Assembly: GCA_037447655.1 (NCBI GenBank)
Contig: JBBHKE010000466.1
Span: 1-22,672 of the forward strand
DNA from: Zygnema cylindricum
Lineage: Eukaryota > Streptophyta > Zygnematophyceae > Zygnematales > Zygnemataceae
DNA: 22,672 nt
Direction of reading: 5' to 3'
Of the stretch, positions 1-8,821 are shown in pieces. Under the pieces are notes generated by a model. The model was not told where the DNA came from, made no database searches, and was given only the letters and a program-made list of their open reading frames with translations. Made by a program: the position numbers and the translations under genes. The number at the start of each line of letters is the position of its first letter. Position 1 is the first letter of the stretch.

Positions 1-280
1 TATTATCGCGGCCTACTTCCAGCTCATCTTCACACTTGCACTGGAATCAAATCGTGATCTGATTTTAATGAAAATACTACCCTATTGACGAATAGAAAAC
101 CTGGTTTGCACGCGTCAAACGTTTTCATTTTATTTTTTTTTGCGGTTGGGAGAGTACATGAAAATAAAGTTGTTTTTCCGTTTGCAAACAGTTCGTTTGT
201 TTGTTTGGTTGTACGGACAATCAGCCGGTCACGATCCGCTAGAACTACGCACATGGCGGTGAAAGAAAGCCCAACGTCTA
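1..280. other. Unassigned non-coding sequence
   Basis: No recognisable gene, RNA or mobile-element end is visible. There are short open frames on both strands (about 70-100 codons), but they overlap each other, match no family I recognise and contain homopolymer runs, so I do not treat them as genes. Confidence 0.5.
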
Positions 281-535
281 CAATGTCACGTTGAACATCC
301 AGTGACACTTTCACTACAGTACTATACAACCTATTTGTAGACGCATGCGATTGCTTGTGTTGTCCACGTGTGGGCGTCTACAAATGGTTGGCGTTGACAA
401 ATGTCCACAATATGTCAGGAGCTCGTTTTTAGTGTACAAATGTCCGCACTTTGTTGTTAGTGTACAAATGTCCGCAGTTTGTTATCGTCTACAGGTGTCG
501 CAAGATATTAGCGAGGTCTACAATTGTCACATATT
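281..535. repeat. Cluster of degenerate GTCTACAAATGTCC motifs with a 12-bp inverted repeat
   Basis: A motif close to GTCTACAAATGTC(C) recurs about seven times, near 284, 376, 392, 434, 463, 489 and 516. A 12-bp perfect inverted pair, ATTTGTAGACGC at 333-344 and GCGTCTACAAAT at 374-385, puts one copy in the opposite orientation. Spacing is irregular (roughly 16-42 bases), so this is not a clean satellite. Known families with such arrays include the subterminal regions of CACTA or hAT DNA transposons, where transposase binds; that assignment is inference only, because no matching terminus was found. Confidence 0.5.
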
Positions 536-807
536 TGAAGTAATGAAAGCGCAAGTAACGATTCACATTGGCACACTTTGAAAAGTACACCGTAAAATCT
601 GCGCTAAAATCCAAAGTAACGTTTCAAAGTTTCGGTTACATGGGAACACGCCCTAAGTGAATATCCTTGCTTTGTTATCCCTCATTTGTCGCTTTACAAT
701 GTTTAATCATCATTGCTTTGTCGTTTCTTAACTGGCGATTTTATTTTGTCGTACGTGAAAGATAAAATAAAATTTTATTTATTTAATATATTTAGGAATG
801 TGCGGGA
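536..807. other. Unassigned AT-rich sequence
   Basis: AT-rich DNA leading into the tRNA relic. I see no coding frame, terminal inverted repeat or recognisable promoter. Confidence 0.5.
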
Positions 808-1379
808 GTCCTCTTTGTGTAGTCGGTTATCACGTTAGTCTCACACACTACACCGCGAATCGTAATTGGAGTAAATTACTCTAATTCGGTCGCTCGAAAT
901 TTCAACTCTATCACATGAAATAGAGTAAATGATTCTATTTTTTTCATTATTCTATTTAAGGTAAAGTTAAATTAGCATTTTTAATTATAATATAGGTTCG
1001 TTTTAAATAGTGTGGAATACGGACGACCTCCGACCATGCAAAATTTTACTTTATTAAGTAAAAAAGTACAAATAATGATTTAATATAGGCCGTTATCATG
1101 TAAATGCGTTTTAACAAACCGCGTAGTGCAAACGTCATAGTGACGATAAACTGTACGTTTTGCCAAATTCTGTACAAATACCTTATTTACAGTAGAGGAT
1201 ATTAGAGTGCCAAATTAGAGTACTTCAATAAATTAGAGTAAACTTCATAGTTGAAACAACTCTATCACACAATCTAGCGTTCATTACTCTAATTGTTTTT
1301 TTTTGTTTTTGTACTCTAATTTTTTCATTACTCTAATTACCATTCGCAGTGTAGAGGTCCCCAGTCCGAGCCTGGGGGA
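808..1379 (+). pseudogene. tRNA-Val(CAC) gene split by an inserted element
   Basis: The 5' half is at 808-850: acceptor strand GTCCTCT (808-814), D-arm GTGTAGTCGGTTATCAC (817-833), and an anticodon stem-loop with loop CTCACAC (840-846) giving anticodon CAC (842-844). The sequence breaks at base 850 inside the 3' strand of the anticodon stem and resumes at 1352 with TAGAGGTC and a T-arm (stem CCCAG/CTGGG, loop TCCGAGC, 1360-1376). The halves are separated by a 501-bp element. The 3' acceptor strand here is truncated after GGA, but downstream duplicates at about 1514-1520 and 1651-1660 end in GGAGGAC, which pairs with GTCCTCT, confirming one ancestral tRNA. It is a relic and cannot fold as a normal tRNA transcript. 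Confidence 0.85.
851..1351. mobile_element. 501-bp miniature inverted-repeat element (TA target duplication)
   Basis: The element starts CACCGCGAATCGTAATTGG at 851 and ends with the reverse complement of CACTGCGAATGGTAATTAG at 1351. About 21 of the first 24 terminal positions pair. It is flanked by TA at 849-850 and 1352-1353, and removing it with one TA rejoins the tRNA anticodon stem exactly. The interior is AT-rich, repeats TTAGAGTAA-like blocks and has no coding capacity. TA duplication with inverted termini fits a non-autonomous Tc1/mariner-type element; the superfamily is inferred from the duplication only. Confidence 0.8.
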
Positions 1380-1755
1380 TAAAAAAAATGATGTGATCAT
1401 TTATAAGTATGACATAGTTTTTGAAACCACAAAGCAAACGATTTATCATTTTGTAACCTACTAGTCTCACACACTGGAGGTCCCCAGTTCGAGGTCCCCG
1501 GTTCGAGCCAGGGGGAGGACAAGTATTTTAAGATAAAAAAAATGACTTGATCATTTATAAGTCGGACATAGTTTTTCAAACCACAAAGCAAGTGATTTAT
1601 CATTTTGTAACCTACTAGTCTCAAACACTAGAGGTCCCCAGTTCAAGCCCGGAGGAGGACAAGTATTTTAAGATAATAAAAATAACTTGATCATTTATAA
1701 GTCGAACATAGTTTTTGAAACCACAAAGCAAACGATTTATCATTTTGTAACCTAA
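1354..1755 (+). repeat. 140-bp tandem repeat carrying the tRNA-Val 3' half (three copies)
   Basis: The block GAGGTCCCC recurs at 1354, 1477/1491 and 1631. Each unit carries a tRNA T-arm with GTTCGAGCC, GTTCAAGCC or a variant, then a trailer (TTTATAAGT, GACATAGTTTTT, AACCACAAAGCAA, CATTTTGTAACCTA). Units 2 and 3 are preceded by an uninterrupted CTAGTCTCACACACTAG-like anticodon arm. The period is 140 bp. Unit 1 lacks 17 bases after the T-arm, and unit 2 has an extra 14-bp tandem duplication of GAGGTCCCCAGTTC (1477-1490 and 1491-1504). No unit has a D-arm or 5' acceptor strand, so none is a functional tRNA gene. Confidence 0.85.
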
Positions 1756-1775
1756 TTATCTTTGCTTTGTGGTTT
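1718..1775. repeat. 15-bp perfect inverted repeat (hairpin)
   Basis: AAACCACAAAGCAAA at 1718-1732 and its exact reverse complement TTTGCTTTGTGGTTT at 1761-1775, with a 28-base loop. The left arm belongs to the third 140-bp unit; the right arm lies just beyond it. No function is assigned. Confidence 0.75.
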
Positions 1776-2160
1776 AAGTTTATTATGTTATTTTTGTAGT
1801 TTTCAGTCAAATTATATTATTTTTGTATTTTTCGTGTAAATGACTATTTAATTTGTTGTTTTAATTATTGACAAAGATTTCAGCTAGTATTTGGATATCT
1901 TATGTTCTTATAGCTCTTCTTTCATGTTAAAAATGATACAAACCGATGAATAACATAAATTTTTTATATTTTCAGTCCTCAACCTGATTAAACGGTTATA
2001 CATCATAGAGTTTATATCATTAAACGTCAAAGAATCTCGACTTCGACGACTTTTAACTGCCATGAGTGCGCAGTGCTCACAATATTGTAGAGCGGTCCTT
2101 GCTTAATTGACTGTCATCAATAGTCATTCCGTACCACGGTCATGTCTAGGCCTCTAGATA
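1776..2160. other. Unassigned AT-rich sequence
   Basis: No coding frame, RNA or clear repeat is seen between the tRNA-derived array and the next inverted-repeat element. Confidence 0.5.
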
Positions 2161-2675
2161 TACAGTACACCCTGTATCGCTATTAGTTTTATTAAGCTTC
2201 TTTTATCCGTACACTATTGTCCGATTTTTAATTTGAGATCGTCAATCTGAAGTTGAGAATCTTACCTTTCAATCGAAACTGTCAGATTTAGGAACCGACA
2301 TGCGTGAACGGAGAAAAGATGTTTAAAGAGACGAAAAAAACATTAACACTAATAAAGATCCACGGTGTACAGTACACCGCCAATCGCTATTAGCATACAA
2401 GTTTTTTTAGCGTATAGGAATAATTACCGTTATCAACGCTCTTTGGGAATTTGGAAATATTTAATTAAGTCATTTACTCTAATTAGGAATTAGGGATTTT
2501 TTTAAATAGTATGGATAATTCTATTTGAGAATCTGAGAAAAAAAAAGTGGGACTGAATTAGCGTTCAATACGCTAATAGCGATTGGCTGTGTACTATACC
2601 ATACAGCAACAACCTCTGCAATACGCTAATAGCGATTGGCTGTGTACTATACCATACAGCAACAACCTGTGCAAC
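2161..2675. mobile_element. Nested or duplicated inverted-repeat elements (probable MITEs)
   Basis: A terminal motif CAGTACACCGCCAATCGC lies at 2370 and pairs with its inverted partner GCGATTGGCTGTGTACTA ending at 2596. About 25 of 28 positions match and TA lies on both sides (2368-2369 and 2597-2598), defining an inner element of about 227 bp. A second left-type terminus sits at 2163 and a second right-type terminus at 2621-2651, the latter as an exact-looking 53-bp tandem copy (2568-2620 and 2621-2673) including CCATACAGCAACAACCT. This fits a small TA-duplicating element plus a decayed outer copy. There is no coding capacity. The following 2676-2801 has no assignable feature. Confidence 0.6.
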
Positions 2676-2801
2676 GGTTTAAAAGTGCGAACTGGGCCTT
2701 TACAGTTTTTCGGCTCAATTTGACGTAAGGTTTCGGACAGAATGACGCCCACTACATTACAATAACGTACTGTACAACGCGTACAGTAATACACAGATTT
2801 A

Positions 2802-4128
2802 TGTTGTCCATAGCCATTTCTAGCCATGGATTCACCCTCGGAAGCACCACAGACTACCCAAAAAAAGCCTATTTTGAATCAACACAGAATTCTACAAAAA
2901 TAACAAAACAAGTTGAAACTACATCAACAGATAGTATCTAGGCTTTGAAATAAAATCACAAAGTTTTAGACAAATATAATAAACAGAGTGATCACATCAT
3001 CTAGTCAAAGTTGCAGAAAAACAGTCTGCCATAACTTTGATAAAACAGACTAACTTCACAATGAAGTAGTAAAACACAGACCAGGCACACAATAGGCCTG
3101 CAAATCTGTGACAATAATAAAAATATAAAGAGGAGAACACATGCAGAATTTCAGATAATTATGCTAACAGATCTGAGAGTAATCCTCAGATAAAATTACC
3201 AAAAAAAAAAAAAACACCATAAACAGTTTTTGGTCCTAAAGTTCCTGTATCTTAAATTGACCAAGTCCTACAAATATAAACTAGAGCACACTACTGAATG
3301 TACGGAGGCATACCAGCCGTACGCTATCTACCAGCTTCCTCAATTAATGTAGATATACCCGAATACTTCAAGGTATGTCAAATTAAGTAAACGTACACTA
3401 ATAATTAATTCACAAAAAGACAAAACAATGTTGAACCAAATATTTACACCGACAACAAAATTGTATGCTGAGTCATTGCGTGTAACTCAACAAGACTCCA
3501 CGAATCTAGACAAAGAATCAAGGCCGTCCAAAAATAGATATCGTGTGATTGACGTGATTTCGCTTTCCCACTAATTGAAAAATAACGGCGGCCTATTTCC
3601 GCCGTCCGTAGCTCTTATCCAGCACCCTTGATGTCGCGCCACGTGGTCACAAAAATACAAACGAAATCCACGCGATTCGTCAAATATCCCACGACGTCGA
3701 GAAGGGAATTCACGTCCACTTGCCAATATAACAATAGTACAACCAAAATCATTTCCGTACCGCAGATGCGTCCTTTGCATTAAATGTGGATTGTCACAAA
3801 TAAGGTATACGTCATTTGTCATAAACATCGCCTATTGCATATAAAATACATTTGTCCAAATTAGATGCTCCGTACTGGCGACGTACATTTCGTATATTTC
3901 ATGTCGGATCGCGTCGCAATCCGCCGTCCATTTCTTAACGCATTCCGCGCCACTCAATTACTCCATCACGTCCCTTTAATTTTACTCATTCATTTACTCC
4001 CCCAATCCACAAATCCATTCGAACCTCCATTTGTACAACCACATTACTTCCGGTAATAATCTACGCACGAAACGTCGCGTGCGCACAAAATGTGGCGTAC
4101 GTACGAAACTAACATTTCAAAAACAACA
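2802..4128 (-). repeat. LTR of family F, inverted, no target duplication
   Basis: Read on the minus strand this begins TGTTGTTTTTGAAATG (at 4128) and ends GGACAACA (at 2802). It matches the plus-strand LTR at 17958-19150 along its length, with some extra sequence (1327 versus 1193 bp). Ends TGTTG...CAACA are standard LTR termini. The five bases outside each end (ATTTA left, AGTTC right) do not match, and only the right side is copia sequence (the VQHQKT part of integrase). No primer-binding site or polypurine tract abuts it. I infer a solo LTR at a rearranged junction that also removed the 5' half of element 1. Confidence 0.75.
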
Positions 4129-4680
4129 AGTTCAGCATCAGAAAACAGTATCGAATAATACAGAACAAAGTGGGGTAGCTGAGAGGTTGAACTAGACTTT
4201 GGGAGATAGTGTGTATAGTATGCTGGTAAATAAGAAAATAGGAAGAAGATTTTGAGCAAAAGCCATGAACTGTGCTAACTATATTAAAAATAGAGTCCTC
4301 ACCACAGTCGTCAAAGGAATGAAACCTTATGAGAGATGGGTTGGAAGGAAACCGGATATCTCTCACTTGAAAGTATTCGGTAGCCTAATTTACAATCTTG
4401 ACACGTATAAGAAAAACTGGAAACAAGATGCTAAAGGAAAACGAGGATATTTTGTGGGAAACGATGAAGATGTCTAAGGATATATAGAGTCTATGACTTA
4501 GCTAAACAAGATATCATTATGGTAAAGCACCTAGTTGTCATGGATGAAAGGAAGTCATTTGATCCTTTCAAATACACTAAGAAAATCAAAATCAGTTTTG
4601 AGTCCGAGAGTGAGGATGACTTAGATCTTCCCAGAAAGAACATAAGTGAAAACGTGATTGAAGATTCAGGGGAGATCTAA
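4129..4680 (+). pseudogene. Integrase C-terminal relic of element 1
   Basis: Integrase joins element cDNA to chromosomal DNA. This relic starts at VQHQKT, just before the GVAER motif; it keeps the glutamate codon (GCTGAGAGG) that is the third catalytic residue of the D,D(35)E triad in this family, but the first two aspartates are gone. It continues through MNCANYIKNRVLT, KPDISHLKVFGS and GYFVGNDEDV, the zone typical of copia integrase C-termini. There are stops after RLN and at RRF, a stop near 4475 with a frame change, and a TAA at 4678-4680 in the following RT frame. That last stop recurs at the same codon in element 2 (19593-19595). Confidence 0.8.
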
Positions 4681-5354
4681 GATGGGGGAGATATACGGGA
4701 ATCTCCTCATATTCCTACACACTTTGAGGAGAGAGAGGAAGAGGAGCCAGAACCGGTTTTCAAGGATAGGGGAGCTAATGAGACAGTGAAGAGGAATCCA
4801 AGACTTCCCTCCATTCTAGCTTCGAACTTCGAGGGAGGACGGAGGAGCGGCAAAAAACTGCAAGATAAACAGGCTGCTCACAAGGTAACAAAGTTATCCC
4901 ACCCAGATGAGCCTCAATCATACTCGGAGGCAATGAACAGTTCGGAGAAAGACCGATGGGTCAGAGCTATAAATGATGAGATGGCTTCCATCATCGAAGC
5001 AAATACGTGTGAGCTAGTGAACTGTCCTCCAGACAAAAAACCTATCGAGTGCAAATGGGTATTTAAACTAAAGGTGAACCTAGATAATACGATTGAGAGA
5101 TATAAAGCTCGGTTGATAGCAAAGGGGTTCACCCAAAAGGAAGGGATAGATTATGAGGAGACTTTTGCTCCTGTGGTTCAGTTCCTTTCTGAAAGGATTC
5201 TCGTTAGTCTAGCAGCAGCGGAAGACATGGAAATTCACCAGATGGATATCAAGACCGCCTTCCTCAACGGTGAACTAGAGGAAGAAATCTTCATACGGCA
5301 GCCAGAGGGTTTTGTAGAGGAAGGAGAGGAGGGCAAAGTCTGCAGGCTCATAAA
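4681..5354 (+). pseudogene. Reverse transcriptase N-terminal relic of element 1
   Basis: One open stretch reads NPRLPSILASNFEGG, then ELVNCPPDKKPIECKWVFK, YKARLIAKGFTQKEGIDY, ETFAPVV, IHQMDIKTAFLNGELEEEI and QPEGFVEEGEEGKVCRLI. These are the palm-domain blocks of copia RT; the D of MDIKTAFL is the first catalytic aspartate and is intact. The reading is cut at base 5354 by a solo LTR placed inside the CRLI/KSLYGLKQ block; the open frame runs on into that LTR to 5439. The rest of the domain resumes at 6526. A linker with an acidic run (FEEREEEEPEPV) precedes the RT core. Confidence 0.88.
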
Positions 5355-6525
5355 TAAAACTTTATGTGCTCCATTGCCCACAGAAATCGCATATTCAAAA
5401 GAAGCTTATCTAGATAGTGCCGACTCCAAGTTGATATAAACCCAAATGACTGACCCCTTGACAATCACAAACCCATTATAGGTTCACCCTTATGAAATAA
5501 GACTTTGTGTGTGCTCAGTTCCACCACAGAATGCAAAGTTAGAATATGAGTTTTGGACACATTCACCCACGTTGACTTTCCCTTAGAAATGTAGCCACCC
5601 TGGCACGAAAAAACTCTAACCGACTACACCCCTGTGTAGCCTCGACTCCCTTTAGTGCGCAGCAAAAAGAATCCCTGAAAATGGTTAAGTAAATTGATTG
5701 TTATGGCTGGCCAAAGTTTGCCATTTATACTAGGTGCTCTCTATGAGAGGCAGCTACCTACCCAAAATTTTCCAAGTCCTTTTCCCCGTCTATAACTCTA
5801 TCTACTGAAGTACGGTTCCAATCAAATTATTGTGTCGTACAAAAAAGTACAGGTGTCGGTGTTCTTTCTATACGGCCATTGTACAACATGGCCAAAATGT
5901 CGATACGTGTCAAATCAGGATTTGTTCTTGTAATCTCTAGAGTTCCCGTAATCCAATGTTATCACGCCACGTGTCATCTGACGTGGCGAAAAAACATAAA
6001 ACGCCAAAAGTACCTCTTGCGTGATCGCGGCGCCTATCGCGGCCGACCGATCAAAATGGACTATAATCCTAGCCGTTGAAATTCGACGCGCGGTATTTGT
6101 TTCGCTATCGAAACAAATGCGCGGTATCCGTTCCGTTCCCATACCGTACTCCGTACTAAATCAAACTGTATCCATGCACTAAGTATCTATTCTCCGTTAA
6201 AGAATTAATCTACGTGAAACAAATTATATATTTATCAAACCCTATATATGTAATATGAGTCCTAGACTTAACGGTTACGGCTAACGGCTTCGGTAACTTG
6301 ACGGACAGCAGGTACCAGGATCAATTCCTAGGTCCGTCAAGTGCCTTTTGGTAAATCTACCTAATCCACCCCTGTCTTCTCTATTGAGCTTAGGCAGCCA
6401 TGATTCTAGCTCCCTATCAAGCCTTCAGTGACTACAACAAGTGTGGGGGCTTGGAGAAGGGAGTCAGGGACAGAATGCCTTTGCTCTTTTTCTATAAAGA
6501 CCTAGAAAATACTCGAATATCAACA
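5355..6525 (-). repeat. Solo LTR nested in the RT of element 1, target duplication ATAAA
   Basis: ATAAA occurs at 5350-5354 and 6526-6530; removing the insert with one copy restores the CATAAAGTC seen uninterrupted in element 2 near 20265. On the minus strand the insert starts TGTTGATATT and is related to the LTRs of element 3 and to the fragment at 11503-12600. Its other terminus reads TA instead of CA, so it has decayed. Minus-strand features include a TATAAAT box (5723-5729), a CACGTG box (5968-5973), a 6-bp hairpin CTACAC/GTGTAG (5624-5639) and a 10-bp hairpin ATTTGTTTCG/CGAAACAAAT (6095-6118). No internal sequence remains, as expected after LTR-LTR recombination. Confidence 0.88.
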
Positions 6526-6849
6526 ATAAAGTCTTTATATGGATTGAAGCAGGCTCCCAGACAATGGAACAAAATATTAGATGAGTTTCTTACTAGTCTG
6601 GGATATATTAAGATCAGTTCTGACCATTCTATTTATATGTTTGAGGATGTGATGGTGTGATTTTGATTGCAATTTATGTGGATGATTTGCTGATGTTAAG
6701 TAAGTCTAGGGAAAATATCAATAAGCTTAAGACAGATTTTAGGAGCAGATTTGACATGAAGGATTTAGGGGAGGCTAAATACATTTTGGGAATTCAAATG
6801 GAAAGAGATAGGGAGAAGAAGATAATCAGACTTAGTTGAAAAATTTCAG
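6526..6849 (+). pseudogene. Reverse transcriptase C-terminal relic of element 1
   Basis: This continues the RT cut at 5354: KSLYGLKQAPRQWNKILDEF, then FEDVMV, IAIYVDDLLMLSKS and FDMKDLGEAKYILGIQMERD. YVDD is the catalytic motif (two metal-binding aspartates) and is intact at about 6675-6686. A frameshift with a TGA near 6658 separates FEDVMV from the YVDD block, and a stop at 6837-6839 ends the second open piece. Apart from these breaks the spacing of conserved blocks is normal for copia RT. Confidence 0.87.
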
Positions 6850-7641
6850 ATGGAAAAGGCAAACAGTTGTACCACTCCCATATACTTGAAGAAAGTAAGT
6901 GATGGGAGTGTAGAAGGAGGAGTGATAATCTTAGATGATCGGATGAATTCAGAAGAAAGACAGTTTATGAAATCTATTCCTTACATACAGGTTGTAGGAA
7001 GTTTAATCTACTTTATCTATTGTACCAGACCAGACATAGCAGCAGCAGTTGGAGTCCTTAGTAGGGGTCTTAATGATCTTAGGAAGAGAGATTGGGAGGC
7101 AGCCAAAAGAGTTATGAGATACCTGGTGGGAAGTAGGGATTTGTGGTTGCATTTGGGAGGGGAGCACACTGACATCACTTCTTGGAGTGATGCCAGTTAA
7201 GGGGATGCACCTATGAGAAGATGAACTTATGGGTATGTGTTATATGTGGGGGAGGGTGCTTCGTGTTGGAGTAGCAAGCAACAAAAGGTGGTTGCTCAGT
7301 CCACTATGGAGGCTGAGTACATGGCTTCTTGTTCTGCTCTGAAAGAGCTGATGTGGGGTAAGTCTTTATTAGAAGAACTGCGGTGTATAAAAAAGGGAGT
7401 CCATGAGGTGTTTTGTGATAACCAGGCTGCAATTGCAATTGCAACCAATCCAAAACATCATTTTAAAGCAAAACACATGGACATAAGACTGAGATTTATG
7501 AGGGAAAAGGTGGAAAACAAAATTGTGAATTTGGTGTATAGGGGTGATGGGGAAATGGTGGCTGATATGATGACAAAACCTGTGCCCTCTCCCAAGTTAA
7601 AATACTGTAGAGAAAAGTGTGGATTAAAAGAGAAACTAAAA
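6850..7641 (+). pseudogene. Connection and RNase H relic of element 1
   Basis: RNase H removes the RNA strand during reverse transcription. The piece reads SIPYIQVVGSLIYF, CTRPDIAAAVGVLSR, WSDAS, then after a stop SSKQQKVVAQSTMEAEYMA, VFCDNQAAIAIA and HHFKAKHMDIRL. The WSDAS aspartate, the E of MEAEY and the D of CDNQAA match the catalytic residues of copia RNase H. A TAA at 7198-7200 follows WSDAS directly and a TGA lies near 7222; the first falls at the same codon as a TAG in element 2. The last frame has no natural stop and runs into the LTR to 7707. Confidence 0.87.
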
Positions 7642-7650
7642 TTATACTAT

Positions 7651-7663
7651 AAACTAAGAGGAG
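7651..7663 (+). promoter_or_regulatory. Polypurine tract of element 1
   Basis: AAACTAAGAGGAG lies directly before the 3' LTR, where the plus-strand DNA primer is made. Elements 2 and 3 have AAAATAAGGGGAG at the same place, so this copy has diverged. Confidence 0.7.
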
Positions 7664-8821
7664 TGTTGAAATCCCTAGATTTAGGGGAGGTATTTTCTAG
7701 GTCTTAATTAGCTAAAATAGCTAAAAGAAAAGCACAGGTTGTCTGCCTCCACCTTCTCTCTCTAGCCCCCATACTTGTTGTAGTCATTGAATGAAAAAGA
7801 GGGTGGTGGAGCCATGGCTGCCTCAACTCCATAGGCAGGACTAAAGAGTGACCTAAGTCACTCTCAACAAAAAGGTTGAGCCTGGCAGGACTCGAACCTC
7901 CGACTGGCAGAGCGAGGCGTAGCCGTCAGCTCTTACCAGTCTGTTGTAGTAGTTCGTTAGGCTACATAGGGTTAAATAGCCATTTAAACTTAGCTACATC
8001 ATTTTTCCGATTAACGGAATACCAAATTAAAGACATAGGAACTAGTTAAGTTTTAGTGCGCATGAAATAAATATACCGGACATTTGTTATTTTCAACGGC
8101 GAACATTAAAAGATGGTTTAGATCCGACGGCCCACATCATTGCCGGGATCTCGGAATGGCCGTCTTCGCGGTTTTCGGATGTGACATGACTTGTCGACAC
8201 GTGGCAAGATATCATTGGAAAGCGCGAATCCCGAGGAGCATCAGGACAAGTCTGAAAAAGACAGACGTCCCCTCCATGGCCTTATCGTACACCAGCCGAA
8301 CAGAAAGTACATCGTCCCTAGTACCTTTCTGTATTGAATAGTCTTTTGATTGGTTCGTATATCGGTAGATAGAGGTTGAGAGAGGTGTTTAGGACTTAGA
8401 GGATTGAGGAGATAACCGCCTCTCTCCCAGCAAGCTTCTATAAATATTGGCATCTTTGCCACTTGATAATTAATTGCCTGGTTAGGTATTTTCAGTGATT
8501 CTTTTTGCTGTGGACTCACGGAGTCCAGACTGCACAAGGTGCAGTCACATTGTCTATTTACCGCTTGGGTAGCAGTGATCCAAATTGAAAGAGGGCTAGC
8601 CAAAAGCTATCTAGAGGCTTCGTGAATTCAGTGATCCAATGGGGGACACAGGATTGCACTTTTTGCTACAGACTCACGAGAGTCCAGGCTGCACAAAGAG
8701 GTGTAATCAGACTGTCAGTTTGCCCTCTTAGGCAGCAGTGGTTATGGCGTGAAGTGGGTTAGTTAAAAGCTATCTAGAGGCTTCCTAAATTTTGTAGTCC
8801 AATGGAGGACAAAGAATTGCA
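7664..8821 (+). repeat. 3' LTR of element 1 (LTR A)
   Basis: It begins TGTTGAAATCCCT and ends GAATTGCA. It aligns with the element 2 LTRs along its length but is clearly more diverged than those two are from each other. It is 1158 bp instead of 1018, mainly because the segment after the TATA box is present twice in tandem (8501-8658 and 8659-8821), each copy ending ATTGCA. Visible sites are CACGTGGC (8198-8205), TATAAATA (8439-8446), a hairpin GGACTC-ACG-GAGTCC (8512-8526) and a hairpin ACTGCAC-AAG-GTGCAGT (8529-8545). An antisense tRNA-like A/B-box pair lies near 7888-7939. Confidence 0.87.
8512..8545 (+). other. Double hairpin downstream of the LTR A TATA box
   Basis: Stem 1 is GGACTC/GAGTCC (6 bp, 3-base loop) and stem 2 is ACTGCAC/GTGCAGT (7 bp, 3-base loop). 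They lie about 70-100 bases after TATAAATA, so they are probably in the transcript leader (R/U5). The same paired architecture with different stem bases recurs in the other LTRs. The second, duplicated copy at 8670-8685 has a weaker stem 1. Confidence 0.7.

Larger units (their letters stand above)
4129..8821 (+). mobile_element. Copia element 1, 5'-truncated
   Basis: The order is integrase C-terminal part, reverse transcriptase, RNase H, polypurine tract, 3' LTR. Integrase upstream of RT is the Ty1/copia order and excludes gypsy elements and pararetroviruses. The 5' LTR, gag, protease and most of the integrase core are missing; the left edge abuts the inverted family-F LTR. The RT relic is split by a solo LTR (5355-6525). 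The 3' end lies in the 67-bp satellite, whose next bases GAAAT would be the target duplication, but the matching 5' copy is lost. Stops and frameshifts throughout pol show it is dead. Confidence 0.85.

Noticed and set aside
1397-1624. Minus-strand open frame of 75 codons
   Set aside because: It lies across two half-tRNA tandem units and repeats its own peptide; not a gene.
1471-1660. Intact tRNA genes in tandem units 2 and 3
   Set aside because: Only the anticodon and T arms with the 3' acceptor strand are present; there is no D-arm or 5' acceptor strand.
3571-4366. Several open frames of 60-85 codons at the left LTR/copia junction
   Set aside because: They fall inside the inverted family-F LTR or antisense to the integrase relic and show no conserved motif.
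4129-7641. Endogenous pararetrovirus or gypsy origin for pol
   Set aside because: Integrase lies upstream of RT and the motifs (SLYGLKQAPRQW, YVDDLL, MEAEYMA) are of Ty1/copia type; no movement or coat-protein-like region is present.
7237-7707. 156-codon open frame as a functional RNase H-type gene
   Set aside because: It begins after two in-frame stops within the RNase H core and runs into the LTR; it is the distal part of a broken pol.
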